From Aegilops tauschii subsp. strangulata (taxonomy: Eukaryota > Streptophyta > Magnoliopsida > Poales > Poaceae), in assembly GCF_002575655.3 (NCBI RefSeq), contig NC_053036.3:644016736-644080735 (forward strand): DNA of 64,000 nt, written 5' to 3'. The position numbers and the translations under genes were made by a program. A model generated the notes under the pieces. That model searched no databases. It was not told the origin of the DNA and saw only the letters and a list, made by a program, of their open reading frames with translations. The number at the start of each line of letters is the position of its first letter. The first letter of the stretch is position 1. Positions 21,509 through 32,558 of this stretch are shown one piece after another.

Positions 21509-22805
21509 GTGGCATCATGAGCTAGGTCTATGCGTAGTTCTTTATGCACGAGTAGAACACAATTTGTTGTGGGCGTAGATGTTGTCAACTTTCTTGCCGC
21601 TACTAGTCTTATCTTGCTTCAGCGGTATTGTGGGATGAAGCGGCCCGGACCAACCTTACACGTACGCTTACGTGAGACCGGTTCCACCGACTAACATGCA
21701 CTAGTTGCATAAGGTGGCTGGCGGGTGTCTGTCTCTCCCACTTTAGTTGGAGCGGATTCGATGAAAAGGGTCCTTATGAAGGGTAAATAGAAGTTGACAA
21801 ATCACGTTGTGTCTTTCACGTAGGTAAGAAAACGTTCTTGCTAGAACCCTAATTCAGCCACGTAAAACTTGCAACAACAATTAGAGGACGTCTAACTTGT
21901 TTTTGCAGCAAGTGCTTTGTGATATGATATGGCCAAAGTTGTGATGAATGATGAATGATCTATATGTGATGTATGAGATGTTCATGCTATTGTAATAGGA
22001 ATCACGACTTGCATGTCGATGAGTATGACAACCGGCAGGAGCCATAGGAGTTGTCTTTATTTTTTATATGACCTGCGTGTCATTGAGAAACGCCATGTAA
22101 ATTACTTTACTTTATTGCTAAACGCGTTAGCCATAGTAGTAGAAGTAATAGTTGGCGAGCAACTTCATGGAGACACGATGATGGAGATCATGATGATGGA
22201 GAACATGGTGTCAAGCCGGTGACAAGATGATCATGGAGCCCCAAGATGGATATCAAAGGAGCTATGTGATATTGGCCATATCATGTCACTATTATTATTT
22301 GATTGCATGTGATGTTTGTCATGTTTTGCATCTTGTTTACTTAGAACGACGGTAGTAAATAAGATGATCCCTCATAATAATTTCAAGAAAGTGTTCCCCC
22401 TAACTGTGCACCGTTGCGACAGTTCGTTGTTTCGAAGCACCACGTGATGATCGGGTGTGATAGATTCTAACGTTCACATACAACGGGTGTAAGACAGATT
22501 TACACATGCAAACACTTAGGTTGACTTGATGAGCCTAGCATGTACAGACATGGCCTCGGAACACAGAAGACCGAAAGGTCGAGCATGAGTCGTATAGAAG
22601 ATACAATCAACATGAAGATGTTCACCGATGTTGACTAGTCCGTCTCACGTGATGATCGGACACGGCCTAGTTAACTCGGATCATGTTATACTTAGATGAC
22701 TGGAGGGATGTTTATCTAAGTGGGAGTTCATTGAGTAATTTGATTAGATGAACTTAATTATCATGAACTTAGTCTAAAATATTTACAATATGTCTTGTAG
22801 ATCAA
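21509..22805 (+). other. Primer-binding site and untranslated leader, first internal domain
   Basis: TGGCATCATGAGCT at 21510-21523 sits where a Met-tRNA primer-binding site is expected (canonical TGGTATCAGAGC, here diverged). The following 1.28 kb is a non-coding leader, as in BARE-1 relatives, nearly identical to 39143-40424 except for a 15-bp insertion near 22193. No gene is seen. Confidence 0.75.
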
Positions 22806-25800
22806 ATGGCCAACGTAGTCCTCAACTTCAACGCGTTCCTAGAGAAAACCAAGCTGAAAGACGATGGCAGCAATTACACGGACTGGGTCCGGAACCTGAG
22901 GATCATCCTCATAGCTGCCAAGAAAGATTATGTCCTACAAGCACCGCTGGGTGACGCACCTGTTCTCCCTGCAGAACAAGACGTTATGAACGCTTGGCAG
23001 GCCCGTACCGATGACTACTCCCTCGTTCAGTGCGACATGCTTTACAGCTTAGAGCCGGGGCTCCAAAAGCGTTTTGAGAGACACGGAGCATATGAGATGT
23101 TCGAAGAGCTGAAAATGGTTTTCCAAGCTCATGCCCGGGTCGAGAGATATGAAGTCTCCGACAAATTCTTCAGCTGTAAGATGGAGGAAAATAGTTCTGT
23201 CAGTGAGCACATACTCACTATGTCTGGGTTACATAACCGCTTGACTCAGCTGGGAGTTAATCTCTCGGATGACGCGGTCATTGACAGAATCCTCCAGTCG
23301 CTTCCACCAAGCTACAAGAGCTTTGTGATGAACTTAAATATGCAGGGGATGGAAAAGACCATTCCTGAAGTATTTGCTATGCTGAAATCAGCAGAGGTAG
23401 AAGTCAAGAAGGAACATCAAGTGTTGATGGTGAATAAAACCACTAAGTTCAAGAAAGGCAAGGGTAAGAAGAACTTCAAGAAGGACGGCAAGGGAGTTGC
23501 CGCGCCTGGCAAGCAAGCTGCCGGGAAGAAGCCAAAGAATGGACCCAAGCCCGAGACTGAGTGCTTTTATTGCAAAGAAAGTGGTCACTGGAAGCGGAAC
23601 TGCCCCAAATACTTAGCGGACAAGAAGGCCGGCAAAACAAAAGGTATATGTGATATACATGTAATTGATGTGTACCTCACCAGTACTCGTAGTAGCTCTT
23701 GGGTATTTGATACCGGTGCAGTTGCTCACATTTGTAACTCAAAGCAGGAGCTGCGGAATAAGCGGAGACTGGCGAAGGACGAGGTGACGATGCGCGTCGG
23801 GAATGGTTCCAAGGTCGATGTGATCGCCGTCGGCACGCTGCCTCTTCATTTACCTACGGGATTAGTTTTGAACCTTAATAATTGTTATTTAGTGCCAAGT
23901 TTGAGCATGAACATTGTATCAGGATCTCGTTTGATACGAGATGGCTACTCATTTAAATCCGAGAATAATGGTTGTTCTATTTATATGAGAGATATGTTTT
24001 ATGGTCATGCTCCAATGGTGAATGGTTTATTCTTAATGAATCTCGAGCGTAATGCTACACATATTCATAGTGTGAGTACCAAAAGGTGTAAGGTTGATAA
24101 TGATAGTCCCACATACATGTGGCACTGCCGCCTTGGTCACATAGGTGTCAAACGCATGAAGAAGCTCCATGCAGATGGACTTTTAGAGTCTCTTGATTAC
24201 GAATCATTTGACACGTGCGAACCATGCCTCATGGGTAAAATGACCAAGACTCCGTTCTCAGGAACAATGGAGCTAGCAACCAACTTATTGGAAATCATAC
24301 ATACTGATGTGTGCGGTCCAATGAGTGTTAAGGCTCGCGGTGGCTATCGTTATGTTCTCACCCTCACTGATGACTTGAGTAGATATGGGTATATCTATTT
24401 GATGAAACACAAGTCTGAGACCTTTGAAAAGTTCAAGGAATTTCAGAATGAGGTTGAAAATCAACGTGACAGGAAAATCAAGTTCCTACGATCAGATCCT
24501 GGAGGAGAATACTTGAGTCACGAATTTGGTACACACTTAAGAAAATGTGGAATAGTTTCACAACTCACGCCGCCTGGAACACCTCAGCGTAACGGTGTGT
24601 CCGAACGTCAAAATCGTACTCTATTAGATATGGTGCGATCTATGATGTCTCTTACCGATTTACCGCTATCTTTTTGGGGCTATGCTTTAGAGACTGCCGC
24701 ATTCACTTTAAATAGGGCTCCGTCGAAATCCGTTGAGACGACACCGTATGAATTATGGTTTGGGAAGAAACCTAAGCTGTCGTTTTTGAAAGTTTGGGGA
24801 TGCGATGCTTATGTCAAGAAACTTCAACCTGAAAAGCTTGAACCCAAGTCGGAAAAATGCGTCTTCATAGGATACCCTAAAGAAACTGTTGGGTATAGCT
24901 TCTACCTCAGATCCGAAGGCAAGATCTTTGTTGCCAAGAATGGGTCCTTTCTAGAGAAGGAGTTTCTCTCGAAAGAAGTAAGTGGGAGGAAAGTAGAACT
25001 TGATGAAGTATTACCTCTTGAACCGGAAAAGGGCGCAACTCAAGAAAATGTTCCTGAGGTGCCTGCACCGACTAGAGAGGAAGTTAATGATGATGATCAA
25101 GATACTTCTGATCAAGCTCCTACTGAAATTCGTAGGTCCACAAGGACACGTTCCGCACCAGAGTGGTACGGCAACCCTGTCTTGGAAATCATGTTGTTAG
25201 ACAACGGTGAACCTTCGAACTATGAAGAAGCGATGGCGGGCCCGGATTTCGACAAATGGCTGGAAGCCATGAAATCCGAGATAGGATCCATGTATGAAAA
25301 CGAAGTATGGACTTTGACTGACTTGCCCGTTGAGCGGCGATCCATAGAAAATAAATGGATCTTTAAGAAGAAGACAGGCGCGGATGGTAATGTGACCATC
25401 TATAAAGCTCGGCTTGTCGCTAAGGGTTATCGACAAGTTCAAGGGGTTGACTACGATGAGACTTTCTCACCGGTAGCGAAGCTAAAGTCCGTCCGAATCA
25501 TGTTAGCAATTGCCGCATTCTATGATTATGAGATATGGCAAATGGACGTCAAAACGGCATTCCTTAATGGTTTCCTTAAGGAAGAATTGTATATGATGCA
25601 GCCGGAAGGTTTTGTCGATCCTAAGAATGCTGACAAGGTGTGCAAGCTCCAACGCTCGATTTATGGGCTGGTGCAAGCATCTCGGAGTTGGAACATTCGC
25701 TCTGATGAGATGATCAAAGCGTTTGGGTTTACGCAGACTTATGGAGAAGCCTGCGTTTACAACAAAGTGACTGGGAGCTCTGTAGCATTTCTCATATTAT

Positions 25801-26189
25801 ATGTAGATGACATACTTTTGATGGGAAATGATATAGAACTCTTGGACAGCATTAAGGCCTACTTGAATAAGAGTTTTTCAATGAAGGACCTTGGAGATGC
25901 TACTTATATATTAGGCATCAAGATCTATAGAGATAGATCAAGACGCCTCATAGGTCTTTCGCAAAGCACATACCTTGATAAGATATTGAAGAAGTTCAAT
26001 ATGGATCAGTCTAAGAAGGGGTTCTTGCCTGTGCTACAAGGTGTGAAATTGAGCTCAGCTCAATGTCCGACCACGGCAGAAGATATAGAAGAGATGAGTG
26101 TCATCCCCTATGCCTCAGCCATAGGTTTTATTATGTATGCCATGCTGTGTACCAGACCTGATGTAAATCTTGCCGTAACACTACTGGAA

Positions 26190-26475
26190 TCAGCTAGTTT
26201 GCCATCTGCCAGTTCTTTGCCGTCCGCTAGCAGACGACAAAGAAGCTCTTTGCCATCAGCTTCCAAAAAGCAGACGGCAAAGAACTGGCTGATGGCAAAG
26301 ACCAAGTTTGCCATCAGCCAGTTCTTTGCCGTCGGCTAGCAGACGGCAAAGAGGGAGGGCCCCCACTGACGAACTGCAAAAAAAAACCTAACGGGCCCCC
26401 TCTTTGCCGTCCGCTAGCGGACGGCAAAGAGAAAGAAGGCGGACGGCAAAGTGCCGCGGACGGCAAAGAGGGAGG
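26190..26475. repeat. CACTA left subterminal repeats
   Basis: Repeated TTTGCCGTC, GACGGCAAAG and slight variants (TTTGCCATC) on both strands, often as back-to-back palindromes such as TTTGCCGTCCGCTAGCGGAC. In En/Spm-type elements such motifs bind the element's small DNA-binding protein. Confidence 0.8.
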
Positions 26476-26959
26476 CCCCACGTAACGTTAACGGGGCCGC
26501 GCCCCACACCCCCCTCTCTCTCTCTTTCTCTCCCACCTCTCGCCACCCCGTCGCACCACGCCCCGCCGCCGCCCCAGCGCCCCCCGCCGCCGCCCCGGCG
26601 CCCCCCTGCCCCGTCGCCCCCGTCGCCCTGCCGTCTGGGCGCCGGCACCTCCGCGCCCCGCCGCCCCGGCCGGGCCCGGCGCCGCCGCCCCAGGCCGCCC
26701 CGCCCCCCTCCTCCGCCGCCCCAGGCCGCCCCGCCCCGCTCCTCCGCCGCCCCAGGCCGCACCGCCCCCCTCCTCCACCCTGCAGGTGAGCTTCTTCCTT
26801 TTTTTCCTTTTTTCTGTTTTTTTAGTTTTAGGTTTATGTTTAATTTAGATTTAGATTTAGTTTTAGGATTAGTTTTTAGGTTTATAGGTTTAGTTTTAGG
26901 TTTAGATTTAGTTTTTTTCTTTTTTTGTTTTTTTAGTTTTAGGTTTAGGTTTAGTTTAG

Positions 26960-27295
26960 TTTTAGGAAAGAAGAAAAAGAGAAAAAGAAGAGATCAAGAG
27001 AAGAAGAAGAAGAGGAGGAGGAGAAGAAAAAAGAAGAAAAGGAAGAAGAAGAAGAAAAAAGAGGAGAGGAGGAGAAGAAGAAGAAGAGGAAAAAGGAAAG
27101 GAGGAAGAAGAAGAAGAAAAAAGAGGAGAGGAGGAGACGAAGAAGAGGAAAAAGGAAAGGAGGAAGAAGAAGAAGAAAAAAGAGGAGAGGAGGAGAAGAA
27201 GAAGAGGAAAAAGGAAAGGAGGAGGAAGAAGAAGAAGAAGAAGAAGGAAAAAAAGGAAGAAAAGGAAAAAGAGGAAGAAGAAGAAAAGGAAAAAA
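26960..27295 (+). repeat. Purine-only tract (GAA/GAG/AAG)n
   Basis: About 330 bases that are almost entirely A and G on the plus strand, with internal duplications (GAAAAAAGAGGAGAGGAGGA recurs with a period near 60). Both-strand ORFs here (Lys/Arg/Glu-rich or Phe/Ser-rich) are composition artefacts. Confidence 0.9.
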
Positions 27296-28010
27296 AACCC
27301 GACCCGACACGGTACCCTGACCCCGACCCGGCATCCTGACACGACACCCCGACCCCGAGACCCCGACCCCGACACCCCGACTCCGACCCCGACCCCGACC
27401 CCGACACCCCGACCCCGACCCCGACACCCCGACCCCCCAAGCCTGACCCGACACCCCGACCCCGACCCCGACACCCCGACCCGACACGGTACCCAGACCC
27501 CGACCCGGCACCCCGACACGACACCCCGACCCCGAGACCCCGACCCCAACCCCGACCCCGACACCCCGACCCCGACCCCGACCCCGACACCCCGACCCCG
27601 ACCCGACACGGTACCCAGACCCCGACCCGGCACCCCGACACGACACCCCGACCCCGAGACCCCGACCCCGACCCCGAGACCCCGACCCCGAGACCCCGAC
27701 CCCGACCTCGACCTCGACACCCCGACCCCGACCCCGACACCCCGACCCCCCAAGCCTGACCCGACACCCCGACCCCGACCCCGACACCCCGACCCCCCGA
27801 GCCTGACCCGACACCCCGACCCCGAGCCTGACCCGACACCACACCCCGACCCCGACACCACACCCCGACCCCGAAACAACACCCCGACACCGACACGGCA
27901 CTACCCCGACATCGACACGACACCCCGACCCCCCGACCCCGAAACAGCACCCCGACCCCGACACGGCACCCCGACACCGACAGGACACCCCGACCACCGA
28001 CACCTCCCGA
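27296..28010. repeat. (CCCCGA)n-type minisatellite
   Basis: About 700 bp made of ACCCCG with higher-order units of several tens of bases, e.g. the passage with GACACGGTACCCAGACCCCG recurs near 27484 and 27604. The minus strand is a series of GGGG runs separated by 2-5 bases. Three long minus-strand ORFs (Gly/Val/Ser/Arg-rich) arise only because the repeat lacks stops. Confidence 0.92.
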
Positions 28011-28427
28011 AAAGGTGTTCTTTGGCCTTCCAGAGGCCGACGGGGTCATATATTTGTGAATTATTAGTTAGGTCATATATTTTTCGATTTTGTTATGAAA
28101 AACATCATATATAATTGTGTTGATCGTGTAGTTTTAAATGTGCAGTTGTTTCATCGCTGCGAGGTTTGGTGTTCGACGACCTCGCCGTGCGTTTGACGAG
28201 CTCTGCCCCTTCGTTCGTGGGTGAGCACAAATGACAAGTCCTCCTCCCCATTAATTATTTGATCTATTCCGATGAAACTTGATAGCTAGCTATATATGTG
28301 TCTTGAATCATCAGTATGCGTAACCAATATGTGTCTCCCGTTCGAAAGCGTCATAGTTATAAATATGCATGCATTTGCATATTTATAACCTTGATTCTTT
28401 CGAATTGTCCAACGCTATCCATGGACA

Positions 28428-28652
28428 GCCCGAGTATGTGTAGATTGGGTTCGTTTTTCCATATGCTTTGCTCCGGATCCGACGCATATATTTCGTCAGT
28501 GCCTCCCCTGTTGTTCTCCGGGTACACATCCTCTCTGTTTATTGCAGAGACGTGTATCAGGAGAACAGCGGGGAGGTGCTGCCGAAATTTTGCGTCGGAT
28601 CCGGAGCATAGCATGGGAAAATAAACCCAATCTACACATACACGGGTGGGAT
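28428..28652. repeat. Long imperfect inverted repeat (hairpin) upstream of the transposase
   Basis: The left arm (from GTATGTGTAGATTGGGTT through GCTCCGGATCCGACGCA to the loop near 28535) pairs with the right arm (TGCGTCGGATCCGGAGC through AACCCAATCTACACATAC), arms about 100 nt with a few mismatches. Both strands consequently encode near-identical spurious peptides. A smaller palindrome, GTTATAAATATGCA...TGCATATTTATAAC, lies just before it at about 28354-28388. Confidence 0.85.
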
Positions 28653-28786
28653 TAGGACCTATCATTACCTATTAGAGTGTAGGTTGCATGGACGTAATAA
28701 AATTGACAAAGTAGATCAACTGATGAATATATACATGGTGAATTACATATATAATTGTTGTGTGTCTAGTAGCTCTGAAAGTCAAG

Positions 28787-31700
28787 ATGAGTGACCGTGC
28801 TTGGATGTATACCGGTCACACTGGTCAGAATAAATGGAGCGCTGAATGGTTCACAAAAACTAAGGGGTTTGTGCAAGCCGCATTTGCAAATGGCCAAAAG
28901 AAAACCTGGTGCCCCTGTTTCCGGTGCGGCAATTGGGAAAAGAAGACAGAGGCTGAAATGGGCAAACACCTGCAGAAGAGTGGTTTTACGCCCGATTATA
29001 CGGTGTGGACATTTCATGGTGAGTCTGCCCAACGTGACCGAGCTGAGGTGGATCGTCGTCGCACCGACGAGCATGGTACCGGGATGGAAAACATGGTGCA
29101 AGGCTATGATGATGCTCGGGATTCGGACGAGGAGATGGAGGAATCTGCAAAGGCCTTCAATGAAATGTTGGAGTCTTCGAAACGTCCGCTCCACGAGCAC
29201 ACTGAGCTTTGTCAGTTGGATGCCATCTCACAAGTAATGGCTCTGAAGGCTCAGTTCAACTTGGGCAGAGAATGCTATGACGCAATTATGACAGTATTTG
29301 GACGCTTTCTACCCAAAGGCCATGTAATGCCTGCAAACCTGTACCAGTCGGACAAAATCCTCCGTGCACTGAAGATGCCCTATGAGAAGATACATGCCTG
29401 TGAGAAAGGATGTGCCTTATTTAGGCTTGACTATGCGGACTTGAACTATTGTCCCATTTGCAAGTCTTCTAGGTATATTGTGGTAGACAACGGTATGGGT
29501 GAGAAGACACAGACCAAAATCCCCGTTAGTGTTCTTCGGTATATGCCAATCGTACCAAGACTTCAACGTCTTTTCATGGTTGAAGAGACGGCCAGACAGA
29601 TGACATGGCACAAAACAGGCAAAAGAACCGAACTAGATGCAGATGGGAATCTGATGATGGTACACACATCGGATGGTGTTGCGTGGAAAAAGTTTGATGA
29701 ATTACATGCTGACAAAGCGGCAGATCTGAGGCATCCTCGAGTCGGCATCAACACGGATGGGTTCAGTGTGTTTGGAATGACGGCAGCCCAATACAGTTGT
29801 TGGCCCGTATTTGTCTTTCCACTCAATCTCCCCCCAGACAGATTATGCAAAGAAAGAACATTTTCCTGACGTTGATAATTCCAGGACCCAACTATCCGGG
29901 CAAAAATATGAATGTGTACATGCAGCCGCTTAAGGACGAATTGCAAGAAGCCTGGGATAATGGGTTCAAGAAATACGACGCCTTTAGCAAACGGAACTTC
30001 ATAATGCGTGTCTGGTACATGTACTCGACGCATGACTTGCCGGCGTATGCGCTATTCGTTGGCTGGTGTGTGCATGGAAGGTTCCCGTGCCCCACATGCA
30101 AGGGAGCTCTTGAGTTTCGTTGGCTTCAGGCCTGTCGCAAGTTTTCTTGCTTCGACATGCATAGACAGTTCCTTGATCCTCGCCATAAGTTCAGGAAAGA
30201 CAAGAAGAACTTCATCAGGGGTAGAGTTGTCAAAAACTCTGCACCACCTGCATTGACAGGCCAACAGACCCTGGATCAGTTAAACGCTCTCGAGCCAGAT
30301 CCACAACATCCAGGGTACTTCAAGGGGTATAATACTAAGCATGCGTGGACTCACAAAACATGCTTATGGGATCTGCCTTACTTCAAAGACCTCCTTTGCC
30401 CACACAACATCGACGTGATGCACACTGAGAAGAATATCGCCGAGGCACTTTTTGGTACATTGTTCGGCATAGATGGGAAGTCAAAGGATAATACTAAGGC
30501 TAGAGTCGATCTGGAGGCGCTATGTGATAGGCCGTTACAAAACATGAAAGAACCGAAAGGAAAGCAGAACTGGACGAAGCCAAAGGCATGGTTCAATCTT
30601 GGAAGGCCAGCTATGAGGGAAATTCTCTTGTGGGTGCAACAGCAGTTGATGTTCCCCGATGGGTATGCAGCGAATCTAAAGAGGGGAGCGAATCTTGATA
30701 AACTGAAGATATTTGGTCTCAAGAGTCATGATTGGCACATATGGATTGAGCGGGTAATGCCGGTGATGTTGCGTGGCTTCATCCCTGAGGATGAATGGCT
30801 AGTACTGGCAGAACTCAGCTATTTCTTCCGTGTTCTTTGTGCGAAAGAACTATCGCCTGGCGTGCTAGAAGAAATGGAAGAGTTGGCGCCGGAGTTGATC
30901 TGCAAGTTAGAGAAGATCTTTCCACCGGGCTTCTTTAATCCAATGCAGCATTTGATTTTGCATCTCCCGACCGAGGCAAGATTGGGGGGGCCCGTGCAAA
31001 ATCGTTGGTGCTACCCAACTGAGAGGATGCAGAAGACGCTTCGAGAAAAATGTAAAAATAAACGTAGAATTGAAGCATCGATGGCTGAGGCATTCATCAC
31101 AGAGGAGGCGGCAAACTTCGTAACAGCGCACTACGAAGCCAAAAATCATCATTTGCATAATCCGAAGCCTCGGTACAATGCTGACGAGCCTAAAAAGGGT
31201 GGATCCAACCTCAGCCTATTCAAAGGGAATCTCGCACCAGCTAGTGTTTCACATCCAGTATCTTTGGATAACGAAGAATGGCGGACCATTTCGTTGTATA
31301 TCTTCAACAACCTGATAGAAGTGCGGCCGTACATCGAGTAAGTTCTCGGTACATTGTTTCGCAACTTCTATTTCCTTTGAACTACTCTTATTCCTGGATA
31401 TGTCATACAGTCGATACGTCACCATATTCTCGTATGGAGCGGAGATCCAAAAGGATTCCGTCGAAGAGTATGAGCTTCTCGCAAAGCAAGGAGGTGGCTA
31501 TCCCGGTTTCATCTCTTGGTTCAAACAAACGGTAATTTCTATTAGACAATTTCATATCATTCGCTAATTTGTGCATAATGCAACAATCCTTTCATATTAA
31601 ACTTGTAGGCTAATTCAGATTCTATGGACGCCGAATTGAGACAAGTCGCTAATGGTTTTGACTATAAGGTCCGTTCATTTGACAAGTACGACATCAATGG

Positions 31701-32424
31701 GTATCGCTTTCGTACCTATGGCAAAGAGCTATCTATGGCCGACCGAAAGTCAACAAATTGTTGTGTATCTGCTATCGGCGAAGGAGGTACCGAGTATTAT
31801 GGGAGAGTTGAAGCAATTTATGAACTTCTGTTCTATGGTGAAAATCCACCGAATGTCGTAGTCTTCAAATGTTATTGGTTTCAGCCGAAGGAGACTAGAA
31901 GGACTCATGAACATGTAGGGCTAGTTGAAATCAACGAAAACACTCATTTAGATGTTCCTGATGTCTATATTATGGCTCAACAGGCGACCCAAGTATTCTA
32001 TCTACCGTGGGCCTGCCAAACTAATCCTAATCTGAAAGGTTGGGATGTCATTTATGAAGTGCCGCCACGTGCTAGACTTTCTCCCCCAAAGGAAGAGGAT
32101 TATGAACCTCACATTAACCCAGACACATATGAAGGAGAATTCTTCCAAGAGACACGTCTTTCCAAAAGGCGTTTCAAGAACCGCTATACTTCACCCCAAA
32201 ACATTGAAGTAGACAGCGACAATGAATCCGACATCACCCCAGAGGAGGAACAAGAAGAGCCGGAACAAGAAGAGGTTACTGCTGCGGATGACCTGTCAAT
32301 GCTTGACCGATTACGTCAAGGTGGCCTTGCACATGTTGATGCCAATGAACCCTATGAGCCCGTCATTGATTATAGTGATGATGATGATTATGCATTTATT
32401 GATGATACTGATCGAGATTATTAG
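28787..32424 (+). pseudogene. CACTA TNP2-like transposase, frameshifted
   Basis: Three exons by eye: 28787-31337, 31411-31531 and 31609-32424, with GT/AG borders in phase. Domain order is the standard plant En/Spm transposase layout: an N-terminal transposase-associated domain (CPCFRCGNWEKKTEAEMGKH), the TNP2 core (NVYMQPLKDELQEAWDNGF, VGWCVHGRFPCPTCKG, LLCPHNIDVMHTEKNIAE), a DUF4218-like region (FFNPMQHLILHLPTEA, RWCYPTERMQKTLREKCKNK) and a DUF4216-like region (YYGRVEAIYELLFYG, VGLVEINENTHLDVPDVYI) with an acidic tail ending DDTDRDY. A 1-bp deletion near 29846 puts the N-terminal part (28787-29869) and the core (29797 onward) in different frames. Otherwise it reads open. The ATG at 28787 is chosen because MSDRAWMY is the usual start. 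Confidence 0.9.
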
Positions 32425-32558
32425 TAGTGTCAGGTATTACATTTTTATGTTGTACTTGATGATGATACACTTAAGTGATACACATATTATTATTCATGTC
32501 GGTCTTTTTTTATGTTGTACTAATTTCGTTTACTGTTTGTCATGGCAGGTGTTGAAAG

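Noticed and set aside
26404..27339. Plus-strand ORF of 311 aa with Pro/Arg-rich then Lys/Glu-rich sequence
   Set aside because: Covers subterminal repeats, a GC-rich leader and the purine tract; low-complexity throughout. A GC-rich untranslated first exon ending near 26786 is more likely.
26951..28049. Three long minus-strand ORFs of 306-351 aa, Gly/Val/Ser-rich then Phe/Ser-rich
   Set aside because: They are translations of the CCCCGA minisatellite and the purine tract in all three frames. Absence of stops follows from composition; there is no start context or domain.
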